A stretch of 64,000 nt of DNA, from contig NZ_JAFCMM010000001.1 in the NCBI RefSeq assembly GCF_018131225.1, forward strand, positions 620,001 to 684,000. The letters are read 5' to 3'. Numbering within the stretch: the stretch's first letter is position 1; every line of letters begins with the position of its first letter. The notes beneath the pieces are model-generated. The model searched no databases. It was given only the letters and a program-made list of their open reading frames with translations, and was not told the DNA's origin. The position numbers were made by a program, and so were the translations under genes. Positions 44,394 through 53,892 of this stretch are shown one piece after another. The DNA is from Bradyrhizobium sp. U87765 SZCCT0048. GTDB taxonomy: Bacteria > Pseudomonadota > Alphaproteobacteria > Rhizobiales > Xanthobacteraceae.

Positions 44394-45086
44394 GTGGAAC
44401 CGATCAAGGCCGTGAGCCTCGTCGATCAGGTCGTGGAGCGCGTGCGAACCCACATAGTGGAGCAAGGCCTCGGCGCAGGTGACTTCCTGCCGAGCGCGCA
44501 GGAACTCGGCACGATCTTCGGTGTCAGCCGCGGCGTCGTACGCGAGGCGCTGACACAACTGGAGGCCGTCGGCATCATCGACATCGCCAACGGCCGGCGG
44601 CCGATGGTGCATCGCCTCGAGCCCAACGCGATGGCGCAGGCGTTCGATCATGGCCTCGCGACACGCCAGGTCTCGTTCCGCAACATCGGCACCTTTCGCC
44701 GCACCGTCGAATGCGAGGCCGCGGTGCTCGCTGCGCAAGAGCGCACCGACGAGCATCTCGTCCGGCTCGACGCCGCGATCAAGGACCTGCGCCAGAGCCT
44801 GCAGGACCCCAAGCGTTTCCTCGCCACCGATTTCGAATTGCATGCGGTGATCGCACAGGCCTCGGGCAATCCACTCTACGCCATCACCACCGAAGCGCTG
44901 ACCATGACCATCAAGGGCATGATCTATGATGGCCTGTGCTCGATCACGTCACTGGCAGAGTGGAAGCAGATCCTCAAGACCCACGAAGGCATCGTCGAGG
45001 CGATCCGCGACCGCGACGCCGTCAAGGCGCGCAAGATGATGACCCGTCATTTCGACGAGGCACTGAACCGCGCGGCGCTGTATTAG
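44394..45086 (+). CDS. FadR-type GntR transcriptional regulator
   Basis: 230 aa from GTG 44394, chosen because AGGGGAAA lies about 8 bases upstream; a TTG at 44349 in the same frame would add 15 residues. The GntR winged helix is visible: QVVERVRTHIVEQGLGAGDF, LPSAQELGTIFGVSRGVVRE and ALTQLEAVGIIDI. The FCD domain carries the metal-binding Asp/His positions in TDFELHAVIAQASGNPLY and THEGIVEAIRDRDAVKARKM. It probably controls the divergent ABC importer and amidase; the effector is likely a small organic acid or sugar acid (inference). Confidence 0.88.
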   Translation: MEPIKAVSLVDQVVERVRTHIVEQGLGAGDFLPSAQELGTIFGVSRGVVREALTQLEAVGIIDIANGRRPMVHRLEPNAMAQAFDHGLATRQVSFRNIGTFRRTVECEAAVLAAQERTDEHLVRLDAAIKDLRQSLQDPKRFLATDFELHAVIAQASGNPLYAITTEALTMTIKGMIYDGLCSITSLAEWKQILKTHEGIVEAIRDRDAVKARKMMTRHFDEALNRAALY

Positions 45087-45466
45087 CGGCGCGATGATGT
45101 GACGTTCGACCGACTATCGCCTCATCCTGAGGAGCCCGCGCAGCGGGCGTCTCGAAGGATGAGGCCTGCGCGGAAGCGCCCCGGCCTCATGGTTCGAGAC
45201 GGCGCAACTGCGCCTCCTCACCATGAGGAAGACGAATCGGCGGCGCGCCGACTTTTCTCTCATCCGATGACGCCGCGAAGATCGAGCTGTCCGTTTTTCT
45301 CTGTCGTGGCCCCTGGTTGCTCTCCAGACAGCCTCTGAAGAGCGAGCGAGGTCCGCGTCGCGAGGGATGAAGTCTACGCGCAAGAGTTATGGATAGACCG
45401 CAAAAACGAAATCGGGAGCCCGAGCGGGCTCCCGACTTGCAACTTTCCGACTTGGCCGTTCGACGA
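45087..45466. repeat. REP-like palindromes, type B, between GntR and aceA genes
   Basis: GCCTCATCCTGAGGAGCCCG (45118-45137) through CGTCTCGAAGGATGAGGCC (45149-45167) forms a long hairpin, and CCTCATGGTTCGAGACGGCG (45183) with CTCCTCACCATGAGG (45214) a second one. No gene is seen in these 380 bases; the aceA terminator lies at the right end. Confidence 0.65.
45402..45435 (-). terminator. Rho-independent terminator of aceA
   Basis: On the minus strand, TCGGGAGCCC - GCTC - GGGCTCCCGA is a perfect 10-bp stem with a 4-base loop, followed by the U-rich TTCGTTTTT. It starts 32 bases after the aceA stop. Confidence 0.88.
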
Positions 45467-47104
45467 TCAGCCGAACTGGTTCATCGTGTTGTGGGCGCCA
45501 CCGGCCTTGAGGGCCGCCTCGCCGGCAAAGTATTCCTTGTGGTCGTCGCCGATGTCGGAGCCGGCCATGTTCTGGTGCTTGACGCAGGCGATGCCCTGAC
45601 GGATCTCCTGGCGCTGCACGTTCTTCACATAGCCGAGCATGCCCTGCTCGCCGAAGTACTCGCGGGCGAGGTTGTCGGTCGACAGCGCGGCCGTGTGGTA
45701 GGTCGGCAGCGTGATCAGGTGGTGGAAGATGCCGGCGCGCTTCGCCGAGTCCGCCTGGAAGGTGCGGATGCGCTCGTCGGCCTCGATCGCCAGCGGAGTG
45801 TTGTCGTATTCCGCCTTCATCAGTTCGGCGCGATTGTACTGGCTGACGTCCTTGCCGGCTTCCTTCATGGCATCATACACCTGCCAGCGGAAGTTCAGCG
45901 TCCAGTTGAACGACGGCGAGTTGTTGTAGGCGAGCTTGGCGTTCGGCACGACTTCACGGATGCGGTCGACCATCTGGCCGATCTGCTCGATATGCGGCTT
46001 CTCGGTCTCGATCCACAGCAGGTCCGCGCCGTTCTGCAGCGAAGTGATGCAGTCGAGCACGCAACGGTCCGCGCCGGTGCCGGGTCGGAACTGGTAGAGG
46101 TTGCTCGGCAGACGCTTCGGACGCATCAGCTTGCCGTTCTGGGTGATGATGACATCGCCGTTCTTCACGGTCGCCGCCGTCACTTCCTCGCAGTCGAGGA
46201 AACTGTTGTACTGGTCGCCAAGGTCGCCCGGCTTGTGGCTCACGGCGATCTGCTGGGTGAGGCCGGCGCCGAGCGAGTCGGTGCGGGTCACGACCACGCC
46301 ATCTTCCACGCCGAGTTCGAGGAAGGCATGGCGGCAGGCGCGGATCTTGGCCAGGAACACCTCGTGCGGCACCGTCACCTTGCCGTCCTGGTGACCGCAC
46401 TGCTTCTCGTCGGACACCTGGTTCTCGATCTGCAGCGCGCAGGCGCCCGCCTCGATCATCTTCTTCGCCAGCAGGTAGGTCGCTTCCGCATTGCCGAAGC
46501 CGGCATCGATGTCGGCGATGATCGGCACGACGTGCGTCTGGAAGGTGTCGATCTTCTCGATCAGCGCCTTTTCCTTCGCCTTGTCGCCAGCCGCGCGCGC
46601 CTTGTCGAGCTCGCGGAAGATGTCGTTGAGCTCGCGGGAATCGGCCTGGCGCAGGAAGGTGTAGAGTTCTTCGATCAGTGCCGGCACCGAGGTCTTCTCG
46701 TGCATCGACTGGTCGGGCAGCGGGCCGAACTCGGAGCGCAGCGCCGCGATCATCCAGCCGGAGAGATACAGGTAACGGCGATCGGTCGCGCCGAAGTGCT
46801 TCTTGATGGAGATCAGCTTCTGCTGGGCGATGAAGCCGTGCCAGCATCCCAGCGACTGGGTGTACTTGGTCGGATCCGCATCATACGCCGCCATGTCGCG
46901 GCGCATCAGCGCGGCGGTGTAACGGGCGATGTCGAGGCCGGTCTTGAAACGGTTCTGCAGCCGCATGCGGGCAACCGCCTCGGCGCTGACGCCGCTCCAG
47001 GTGGGCTTGGTCTCGAGCAGCGCGCGGGCCGCGTCGATCTCGCTCTGGTAGGAAGCCGGACCCTGAATGGCCAGGTCGCTCATTCCGCGTGGCTGATAAT
47101 TCAT
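45467..47104 (-). CDS. aceA: Isocitrate lyase, long form
   Basis: 545 aa, the length of the longer alphaproteobacterial/eukaryote-like isocitrate lyases rather than the 430-aa enterobacterial form. Active-site signature DEKQCGHQDGKVTVPHEVF with the nucleophilic Cys; upstream VPIIADIDAGFGNAEATYLL provides the metal-binding Asp, and WIETEKPHIEQI the C-terminal acidic cluster. It splits isocitrate to glyoxylate and succinate for growth on acetate or fatty acids; malate synthase is not in the window. It is divergent from the ScfR-like regulator and ends in a strong terminator. Confidence 0.95.
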   Translation of the reverse strand: MNYQPRGMSDLAIQGPASYQSEIDAARALLETKPTWSGVSAEAVARMRLQNRFKTGLDIARYTAALMRRDMAAYDADPTKYTQSLGCWHGFIAQQKLISIKKHFGATDRRYLYLSGWMIAALRSEFGPLPDQSMHEKTSVPALIEELYTFLRQADSRELNDIFRELDKARAAGDKAKEKALIEKIDTFQTHVVPIIADIDAGFGNAEATYLLAKKMIEAGACALQIENQVSDEKQCGHQDGKVTVPHEVFLAKIRACRHAFLELGVEDGVVVTRTDSLGAGLTQQIAVSHKPGDLGDQYNSFLDCEEVTAATVKNGDVIITQNGKLMRPKRLPSNLYQFRPGTGADRCVLDCITSLQNGADLLWIETEKPHIEQIGQMVDRIREVVPNAKLAYNNSPSFNWTLNFRWQVYDAMKEAGKDVSQYNRAELMKAEYDNTPLAIEADERIRTFQADSAKRAGIFHHLITLPTYHTAALSTDNLAREYFGEQGMLGYVKNVQRQEIRQGIACVKHQNMAGSDIGDDHKEYFAGEAALKAGGAHNTMNQFG

Positions 47105-47219
47105 GACTGTGTTCCCTCGATTGTCCTGGGGCTGGCAAAGCTCCTGCCCTCGTTTTTAAGCCCTGCGGTGCCGGAGACCAGCCGCTCCGCGGATAACTTG
47201 TCATACTTTACAAACTTCT

Positions 47220-47246
47220 CGTGTAATGCTGTAATTATCTTACACG
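47220..47246. promoter_or_regulatory. Inverted repeat between aceA and its regulator
   Basis: CGTGTAA (47220-47226), 13-base spacer, TTACACG (47240-47246): perfect 7-bp arms in the 158-base divergent promoter. Probable binding site for the regulator encoded at 47263, which starts only 17 bases away. Confidence 0.68.
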
Positions 47247-47262
47247 ACCGCGGGAACCTGAT

Positions 47263-48699
47263 ATGTCGACCTCGACCGCCCGTTCCGTTTTCATGGGGCC
47301 GCGCCTGCGCCGCCTGCGGCGCGACCTCGGGCTGACCCAGGCCGACATGGCGGCCGATCTCGAGATTTCGGCGCCCTATGTCGCCCTGCTGGAGCGCAAC
47401 CAGCGCCCGGTGACGGCGGACATGCTGCTGCGCCTCGCCCGCACCTACAAGATCGACCTGACCGACCTCGCCGGCGACGGCGGCGCCGATCACACCGCGC
47501 GGATGCAGTCCATCCTCAAGGAGCCGATGTTTTCGGACATCGACATCCCGCCGCTCGAAATCAGCGACATCGCGACCAGCTTCCCCGGCATGACGGAGGC
47601 GTTCCTGCGCCTCTACACTGCCTACCGCGAGGAACAGCTGGCGCTCGCCGACCGCAAGGCGCCCACCCTTGCCGGCACCGCCTCTCACTCGGACGCCGAC
47701 GGTTTCGATGCCAGCGACCCGGTGGCCGAGGTCCGGCGCTTTCTCGCCGCCCGCCGCAACAATTTCGTCGACCTCGACGACGCCGCCGAACGCCTTGCCC
47801 AGACCACCGATGGCCCGGGCGGGTTCGTCGAGCGCCTCAAGGCGCGCCACAACCTCAGGGTTCGCCACCTGCCGCCGGACGTCATGCTTGGCTCGGTGCG
47901 GCGGCTCGACCTTCATCGCCGGCAATTGCTGCTCGAGGATTCCCTCGACACCGCCAGCCTGCACTTCCAACTCGCCCAGCAGCTCGCCTATCTCGAGATG
48001 GAAGCCGAGATGTCGGCCGCGCTCGCCGCGGGCCACTTCACCACCAAGAACGCCGAGCAACTGGCGCGGCGCGCGCTCGGCGGCTATGCCGCGGCGGCGC
48101 TGATCATGCCCTACTCCGCGTTCGCCAAGGCCGCGGAAACGCGTCGCTACGACCTGGAAGCGCTGGCGCGCCAGTTCGGCACCAGCTTCGAGCAGACCGC
48201 CCATCGCATCACGACGCTGCAGCGCCCGGGGCAGGAGAAGGTGCCGTTCTTCCTGATCCGCGTCGATCCCGCCGGCAATATCTCGAAACTGCTGGACGGC
48301 GCCGGCTTTCCGTTCGCCAAGCATGGCGGCGCCTGCCCGCTGTGGTCGGTGCACAGCGTCTTCCGCACGCCGCGCCAGATCGTCACGCAATGGCTGGAGC
48401 TGCCCGACGGCCAGCGCTTCTTCTCGATCGCCCGCACCGTGACGGCCGGCGGCGGCGCCTTCGGCGCCATGCGCGTCGAGCGCGCCATCGCCATCGGCTG
48501 CGCCGCCGAACATGCCGGCCAGTTGATCTACACCCAGAACGGCGCCGGCCCGGCCGCGGAAACGCCGACCCAGGTCGGCGTCGCCTGCCGCGTCTGCCAT
48601 CGCCCCAAATGCGCCGCGCGATCGTCGCTGCCGATCGGCCGCGAACTGCTGCCCGACGACTTCAGGCGCCAGAGCGTGCCGTTCGGGTTCTCGGACTGA
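47263..48699 (+). CDS. Short-chain fatty acyl-CoA regulator family protein (ScfR/RamB-like)
   Basis: 478 aa. XRE-type helix-turn-helix at residues about 10-65: GPRLRRLRRDLGLTQADMAA, then DLEISAPYVALLERNQRPVT. The middle contains a long helical domain with an HTH/peptidase-like IrrE region (LHFQLAQQLAYLEMEAEMSA), and the end a Cys cluster, GVACRVCHRPKCAARS, as in DUF2083 proteins. RamB/ScfR proteins sense short-chain acyl-CoA and control isocitrate lyase and propionate genes, which agrees with the divergent aceA. Confidence 0.9.
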   Translation: MSTSTARSVFMGPRLRRLRRDLGLTQADMAADLEISAPYVALLERNQRPVTADMLLRLARTYKIDLTDLAGDGGADHTARMQSILKEPMFSDIDIPPLEISDIATSFPGMTEAFLRLYTAYREEQLALADRKAPTLAGTASHSDADGFDASDPVAEVRRFLAARRNNFVDLDDAAERLAQTTDGPGGFVERLKARHNLRVRHLPPDVMLGSVRRLDLHRRQLLLEDSLDTASLHFQLAQQLAYLEMEAEMSAALAAGHFTTKNAEQLARRALGGYAAAALIMPYSAFAKAAETRRYDLEALARQFGTSFEQTAHRITTLQRPGQEKVPFFLIRVDPAGNISKLLDGAGFPFAKHGGACPLWSVHSVFRTPRQIVTQWLELPDGQRFFSIARTVTAGGGAFGAMRVERAIAIGCAAEHAGQLIYTQNGAGPAAETPTQVGVACRVCHRPKCAARSSLPIGRELLPDDFRRQSVPFGFSD

Positions 48700-48714
48700 T
48701 CGCGCAAGGAAGCG

Positions 48715-49329
48715 CTAGCCGATCGCCGCGGCCTGCTCCGCGTGCTGCGCCGCCTGCACGGCGGGGCGCGCCGCGATGCGTGCGATGTACGCGGTGATCG
48801 CCGGCCAGCGATCGAGAGCGATGCCGAGCACCGGCATCCACAGCAACACGGCATAGAGATAGGCGTCGGCGACGCCGAACCGGTCGTCGAGCAGATGGTC
48901 CTGCGTCGCCAGCGTTCCGGCGATGTTGTCGAAACGTCGGACCAGACGCTCGCGGAAGATCACCTTGACCGTATCGGGGATCGCCGCGTTGAACAGCGGG
49001 CTCGCTCCGGCATGGATCTCGGTGCCGATGTAGTTGAGCATCTCCTGCAGGCGTACGCGCGGCCAGCTGCCCGGCGGCGGCGCAAGCGCAGCCTCGGGCC
49101 TGAGATCAGCGAGATACTGCACGATCGCGGGCCCCTCGGTCAGCACCTCGCCATTGTCGAGCTGCAGCGCTGCGACATAGCCTTTCGGATTGATGGCCAG
49201 GAAGTCGGCGCCGTCGGCGGTGACTTTGGTGCGGTTGTTGACCATCACCAGCTCGAACGGCAGGCCGAGTTCGCGCAGCACGATGTGCGGCGACAGCGAA
49301 CAGGTGTTGGGGGCGGAATACAGCTTCAT
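48715..49329 (-). CDS. Glutathione S-transferase (beta-class-like)
   Basis: 204 aa from ATG 49329; the longer frame to 49416 lacks coding character. MKLYSAPNTCSLSPHIVLRE has the catalytic Cys10 typical of bacterial beta-class GSTs, then NPKGYVAALQLDNGEVLTEG with cis-Pro-less variation and IVQYLADLRPE. The helical domain runs from about residue 85. It probably conjugates or reduces electrophiles with glutathione. It converges on the ScfR-like gene with a 15-base gap. Confidence 0.9.
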   Translation of the reverse strand: MKLYSAPNTCSLSPHIVLRELGLPFELVMVNNRTKVTADGADFLAINPKGYVAALQLDNGEVLTEGPAIVQYLADLRPEAALAPPPGSWPRVRLQEMLNYIGTEIHAGASPLFNAAIPDTVKVIFRERLVRRFDNIAGTLATQDHLLDDRFGVADAYLYAVLLWMPVLGIALDRWPAITAYIARIAARPAVQAAQHAEQAAAIG

Positions 49330-49450
49330 CGACGATCCTCTCGCGGCCCGCGCCAACGCCACATGCGTTTGCGCGGCATGCGAGAGATAGGCTGGCCGTA
49401 CGATCCCGTAAAACAAGCCGGCCAGAAAGCTGCCATCAGCCGAACTAATG

Positions 49451-50326
49451 TCAGGCAGCCTCGCCGAGCATGTCGAACAGCGCCTGCACGGCCCGCGACC
49501 GCGCCCCGGCGCTGGACGCGACCAGGCCGAACGCGCGATGGACGGGATCGGCGAGCTGCAGCACCTGCAGTCCGCGGCGGTCCGCCGGCAGCGCCAGTTC
49601 CGGCACCAGCGTCACGCCGACACCTTCGCGCACCAGCGCGAACGCGCTGGTCCAGTCGCGCACGCTGGCACGGACATCGGCCAGCGCAAGGCCGGCGTCG
49701 GCGACGACGCCCTGCGCCGTCGCGGTGCAGCCGCCGGTGGCGTGGATGAACGGCTCGCCGACGAGCTCCCGCAACGGCACGACGCCATGGCGGCCCGGCC
49801 GCGCCAGACGATGGCCGGCCGGCACCACCGCCAGCCAGGGATCACACCCCAGCAGACGGGCGTCACGCTGCGGCGCCGGGTTGAGCACCGTGCCGATGTC
49901 GATGGTGCCGGCGGCGAGCAGCGCCTCGACCTCCTCGTCGCTCGCCTCGAGCGTCACGACATCGATGCCGGGATGCCGCTGCCTGAACCGGCGCAGCAGC
50001 GGCGGCAGCACCGACTGCAGCACCATGGGAAAGCTGCCGAGCCGGATCGATCCCCGCGACAGGCCGCGCGACGCATCCGCGACCGAGCGGATCGCGTCGA
50101 GCGAGGACAACATGGTGCGGGCGTGATCGACGACCCGCAGGCCGACGGCGGTCGGCACGGTCTGACGCCGCTCGCGCGTGAACAGCGCCACGCCGAGCGT
50201 GTCTTCGAGCTGCGCAATGGCCTGGCTCGCGCCGGACTGGGTCATCCCGACGCGCTCGGCGGCGCCCGTGATGCTGCCGCAGTCCGCGACAGCGACCAGC
50301 ATGCGCCAGTGCATCAAATTCATCAT
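49451..50326 (-). CDS. LysR-family transcriptional regulator
   Basis: 291 aa. Helix-turn-helix residues about 15-40: CGSITGAAERVGMTQSGASQ, then AIAQLEDTLGVALFTRERR. The effector domain has IHATGGCTATAQGVVADAGL, a ligand-loop motif seen in CysB/BenM-like relatives. Start ATG 50326; ATG 50323 is equally possible. Located between a GST gene and dctA, both on the same strand; targets unknown. Confidence 0.87.
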   Translation of the reverse strand: MMNLMHWRMLVAVADCGSITGAAERVGMTQSGASQAIAQLEDTLGVALFTRERRQTVPTAVGLRVVDHARTMLSSLDAIRSVADASRGLSRGSIRLGSFPMVLQSVLPPLLRRFRQRHPGIDVVTLEASDEEVEALLAAGTIDIGTVLNPAPQRDARLLGCDPWLAVVPAGHRLARPGRHGVVPLRELVGEPFIHATGGCTATAQGVVADAGLALADVRASVRDWTSAFALVREGVGVTLVPELALPADRRGLQVLQLADPVHRAFGLVASSAGARSRAVQALFDMLGEAA

Positions 50327-50430
50327 GACAGAAGGATACCTGATGGCTGATCGTGCCAGCCATCAGATTTGGGAATGCCTGTCCGCCGCTGCAAGCCACG
50401 ACCAGACTTTGTCGGCGCCCTCCGGATACG

Positions 50431-50470
50431 AAAAAGCCCCCGCCGGCGACGCCTGTCGCGCGGCGGGAGC
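50431..50470 (-). terminator. Rho-independent terminator of dctA
   Basis: On the minus strand GCTCCCGCCG pairs with CGGCGGGGGC (one G-U), separated by a 15-base loop, and is followed by TTTTT. It begins 16 bases after the dctA stop. Confidence 0.8.
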
Positions 50471-50486
50471 CTGACGCGACCGGCGA

Positions 50487-51824
50487 TTACTGCGCCGGCG
50501 ACAGTTCCGCGGTCGGCTCGGCCGCGGCCGGCAGGGCCTGACCGCTCAGCGTCGCATGCAGGGTCGCGGTGTCGAGCTCGCCTTCCCAGCGCGCGATCAC
50601 GATGGTGGCGACCGCGTTGCCGATGAAGTTGGTGATGGCGCGGCACTCCGACATGAAGCGATCGATGCCGAGGATCAGCGCCATGCCGGCCACCGGGATC
50701 GACGGCACGACCGACAGCGTCGCCGCCAGGGTGATGAAGCCGGCGCCGGTGATGCCCGCCGCGCCCTTCGAGCTGAGCATCGCGACCAGCAGCAGCAGCA
50801 CCTGGTCGGCGAGGCTGAGATGGATGCCGGTCGCCTGGGCGATGAACAGCGACGCCAGCGTCATGTAGATGTTGGTGCCGTCGAGGTTGAAGGAGTAGCC
50901 GGTCGGAATGACGAGACCGACCACCGAGCGTTTGCAGCCGGCGCGCTCCATCTTGGCCATCAGGCTCGGCAGCGCCGCCTCGGAGCTGGAGGTGCCCAGC
51001 ACGAGCAGCAGCTCTTCCTTGATGTAGCGCAGCAGCGCCAGGATCGAGAAGCCGTTGTAGCGGGCGACCGCGCCGAGCACGATGAACACGAACAGCGCCG
51101 AGGTGATGTAGAAGGTCGCGACCAGCATCGCGAGGCTCGCGATCGAGCCGATGCCGTACTTGCCGATGGTGAAAGCCATGGCGCCGAAGGCGCCGATCGG
51201 CGCCAGCTTCATGAGCATGGCGACAAGGCGGAACATGGCCTGCGACAGCGACCCCAGCACGGTCATCACCGGCTGAGCCTTGTCGCCGATCAGCACCAGC
51301 GCGATGCCGAACAGCACGGCGAAGAACAGCACCTGCAGGATATCGCCGGACGCGAGCGCCGCGACCGGCGTCGCCGGGATGATGTTCATCAGGAAGCCGA
51401 CGACGGTGGAGTCGTGCGCCTTGGCCGCATAGGACGCGGTCGCCTTGGGATCGAGGCTCGCCGGATCGATGTGCAGTCCCGCGCCCGGCTGGATGACGTT
51501 GCCGACGATCAGGCCGACGATCAGCGCCAGCGTCGAGAACACCAGGAAGTACAGCATCGCCTTGCCGGCGACGCGGCCGACCTTCTTGAGGTCGCCCATG
51601 CCGGCGATGCCGGTGGTCACGGTCAGGAAGATCACCGGGGCGATGATCATCTTCACCAGCTTGATGAAGGCGTCGCCGAGCGGCTGCAGCGCCGTGCCGA
51701 GCTGGGGATAGAAATGACCAAGCAGGATGCCGGCGAAAATGGCGCCGAGCACCTGCACATAAAGATGATGATGAAAGCGCTTCGGGGCGGTATGCCCCTC
51801 TGCGGCCGCAATGGCCTGCACCAT
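50487..51824 (-). CDS. dctA: C4-dicarboxylate/H+ (Na+) symporter DctA
   Basis: 445 aa, the usual length, eight membrane segments and two re-entrant hairpins expected. Family signatures: [20 protein letters not shown] (HP1 serine-rich loop), [20 protein letters not shown] (TM7 with NLDGT) and [20 protein letters not shown] (HP2). Ribosome-binding site GAGGAGG. It imports succinate, malate and fumarate across the inner membrane and is essential for nitrogen-fixing symbiosis where this occurs. A sigma-54 promoter and DctD site lie upstream; a terminator follows. Confidence 0.95.
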   Translation of the reverse strand: MVQAIAAAEGHTAPKRFHHHLYVQVLGAIFAGILLGHFYPQLGTALQPLGDAFIKLVKMIIAPVIFLTVTTGIAGMGDLKKVGRVAGKAMLYFLVFSTLALIVGLIVGNVIQPGAGLHIDPASLDPKATASYAAKAHDSTVVGFLMNIIPATPVAALASGDILQVLFFAVLFGIALVLIGDKAQPVMTVLGSLSQAMFRLVAMLMKLAPIGAFGAMAFTIGKYGIGSIASLAMLVATFYITSALFVFIVLGAVARYNGFSILALLRYIKEELLLVLGTSSSEAALPSLMAKMERAGCKRSVVGLVIPTGYSFNLDGTNIYMTLASLFIAQATGIHLSLADQVLLLLVAMLSSKGAAGITGAGFITLAATLSVVPSIPVAGMALILGIDRFMSECRAITNFIGNAVATIVIARWEGELDTATLHATLSGQALPAAAEPTAELSPAQ

Positions 51825-51906
51825 GGTGTCCTCCTCGAGGTCGGCGACGTCTTCTTAGGGTTCATGCCCACAGCGCCGAATTGCACCGCGAGCTGAAGCC
51901 GCCTTA

Positions 51907-51921
51907 GCAGGAGGCGTGCCA
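51907..51921 (-). promoter_or_regulatory. Sigma-54 (-24/-12) promoter of dctA
   Basis: TGGCACGCCTCCTGC on the minus strand: GG and GC are exactly 10 bases apart and TGGCAC matches the -24 consensus. It lies about 83 bases before the dctA start, as in rhizobial dctA promoters. Confidence 0.88.
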
Positions 51922-51993
51922 GCTGCGACGAAATGACAACCGTTTGATCTCGCTAGATAAAATTTCGTAGCCGGGAGACGGGGCTGGACATTT

Positions 51994-52013
51994 TGTGCGA
52001 AATTCCGCACAAG
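51994..52013. promoter_or_regulatory. DctD upstream activator site
   Basis: TTGTGCG-AAATTC-CGCACAA, perfect 7-bp arms, matches the tandem DctD-binding sequences of rhizobial dctA promoters. It is about 73 bases upstream of the -24 element and also just before the dctB start, so it could serve both directions. Confidence 0.85.
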
Positions 52014-52068
52014 CCGAAAGCGACCTGTGCGTATTTCCGCCCAGCGCTCGCCGAGGTCAGAGCCGCCG

Positions 52069-53892
52069 ATGCCGTCGTCATCCCAGGACAGGACGCCCTC
52101 CTGGCTGCGCCAGATCGCGCCGCTCGCAGCAGCCGTCCTGCTGCTGCTCGGCATCGACCAGGCCGCACGGCTGTGGGCCGAGCACCGCGCGCTCGGCGGC
52201 ATCCGCAGCGAAGCGGAGGCGACCGCCTCGCAGCGCGTCGCGGTGCTGCAGAGCGAGATCGAGAAGCAGCGCACCCTGCCCTTCGTCCTTGCCCAGGATC
52301 CCGACGTCCAGCATGCATTGACCACGCCGACCCCGGAGCTGCTGGACGCGCTGAACCAGAAGCTCGCCTCGCTGAGCACCGGCACCCGCGCCGCGGTGAT
52401 CTATCTGCTCAATGTCGAGGGCCTGACCATCGCGGCCAGCAACCACGACACCGACATCTCCTTTGTCGGCAACAACTATGCTTTCCGCCCGTACTACCGG
52501 GTGGCGATGGACCAGGGACATGCCGAGCACTTCGCCTACGGCACCATCAGCCACCGCCAAGGCCTCTACCTGTCACGGCGAATCGAGAGCGGCAGCCAGC
52601 CGATCGGCGTGATCGTGGTCAAGGTCGAGTTCGACGCCATCGAGACCCAGTGGCATCGCTTCGCCCAGCCGATCTTCGTCACCGACGACCGCGGCATTGT
52701 GCTGGTGACGAGCGAGCCGTCCTGGCGCTTCAAGGCCACGGCGCCGCTGTCACCGCAACAGCAGGTCGACATTCGCGCCAGCCTGCAGTTCGGCGAAGCC
52801 CCGCTCGACCCGCTGCCGCTGACGCCGGAAGACGATCCGCAACGGGTGATGCGCACCGTGCCCGGGCGCCCGCCGATCGAGTACATCGCCGCCGCGGCCC
52901 CGGTGCCGGGCACGCCATGGACGCTGCATCTCCTCGCACCGACGCGCGCGACACTGACCATCGCCACCACCGCGGCGCGCTCCCTCGCGGTGCTGGCCGG
53001 CGTGGTCGGCTTCGGCACCGTCGCGATCTGGTGGACGCGCCGGCGCAACCTGCAGCGCCAGCGCGCGCAGGCCGAAACGACGCGGCGCGATCTCGAGCAG
53101 CGGGTGCACGATCGCACCACCGAGCTGCAGCAGGCCAACGGCCGCCTGCAGGCCGAGATGGACGAGCGCCGCCGCGCCGAAGAAGAACTCAACGAGCTGC
53201 AGGACGACCTGGTGCAGGCCAACAAGCTCGCGATCCTCGGCCAGATCGCCGCCAGCGTCGCCCATGAGATCAACCAGCCGGTGGCGGCGATCCGCACCTT
53301 CGCCGACAATGGCGCCGCCCTGCTCGACCGCAACGACGTGCCGCAGGTCCGCGGCAACCTTGCGATCATCGCCGCGCTCACCGACCGCATCGGCACCATC
53401 ACCGGCGAGCTGCGCGCCTTCGCCCGCAAGTCGCCGGCGGCGATCGGGCCGGTGTCGCTGCGCGGCGCCGTCGACGGCGCGCTGCTGCTGGTCGGTCACC
53501 GCCTGCGCCAGCAGGCGATCCGTCTCGAACTCGCGCTCGGCAGCACCCACGTCACCGTCGCCGCCGATCCGGTGCGGCTCGAACAGGTGTTCGTCAACCT
53601 GCTGCAGAACGCGATCGAAGCGCTCGACGGCCGCCCCGCTCCGCATATCCGCATCGCCGCGATCGCGACCGACGGCGAGGTCCATGTCACGATCTCCGAC
53701 AACGGCCCCGGACTGCCCGAACGCGTGCTGCAGTCGCTGTTCGTGCCGTTCACCTCGACCAAGCCCACCGGGCTCGGCCTCGGGCTGGTGATCTCCAAGG
53801 ACATCCTCACCGAGTTCGGCGGCAGCTTCTCCGCCCACAACGGCACAGACGGCGGCGCCGTGCTGTCGCTCACCCTTCCGAGACTGTCATGA
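52069..53892 (+). CDS. dctB: C4-dicarboxylate sensor histidine kinase DctB
   Basis: 607 aa from ATG 52069; a GTG at 52027 in the same frame is possible. First membrane segment [20 protein letters not shown] (about residues 15-34), a periplasmic double-PAS/Cache domain of about 250 residues ([19 protein letters not shown] is the dicarboxylate-binding motif), a second segment near 305-325 and a coiled-coil linker ([20 protein letters not shown]). The phosphorylated His is H399 in [23 protein letters not shown]-binding N, G1 and G2 boxes are [17 protein letters not shown] and GLGLGLVIS. It signals to DctD, encoded in overlap. Confidence 0.94.
   Translation: MPSSSQDRTPSWLRQIAPLAAAVLLLLGIDQAARLWAEHRALGGIRSEAEATASQRVAVLQSEIEKQRTLPFVLAQDPDVQHALTTPTPELLDALNQKLASLSTGTRAAVIYLLNVEGLTIAASNHDTDISFVGNNYAFRPYYRVAMDQGHAEHFAYGTISHRQGLYLSRRIESGSQPIGVIVVKVEFDAIETQWHRFAQPIFVTDDRGIVLVTSEPSWRFKATAPLSPQQQVDIRASLQFGEAPLDPLPLTPEDDPQRVMRTVPGRPPIEYIAAAAPVPGTPWTLHLLAPTRATLTIATTAARSLAVLAGVVGFGTVAIWWTRRRNLQRQRAQAETTRRDLEQRVHDRTTELQQANGRLQAEMDERRRAEEELNELQDDLVQANKLAILGQIAASVAHEINQPVAAIRTFADNGAALLDRNDVPQVRGNLAIIAALTDRIGTITGELRAFARKSPAAIGPVSLRGAVDGALLLVGHRLRQQAIRLELALGSTHVTVAADPVRLEQVFVNLLQNAIEALDGRPAPHIRIAAIATDGEVHVTISDNGPGLPERVLQSLFVPFTSTKPTGLGLGLVISKDILTEFGGSFSAHNGTDGGAVLSLTLPRLS

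Noticed and set aside
42581..44482. A 633-codon plus-strand frame opposite the ABC binding protein
   Set aside because: Antisense to a well-supported gene with signal peptide and family motifs; no recognisable protein features.
45389..47335. A 648-codon open frame on the plus strand opposite aceA
   Set aside because: It has no domain and mirrors the codon structure of aceA on the minus strand; typical antisense frame in high-GC DNA.
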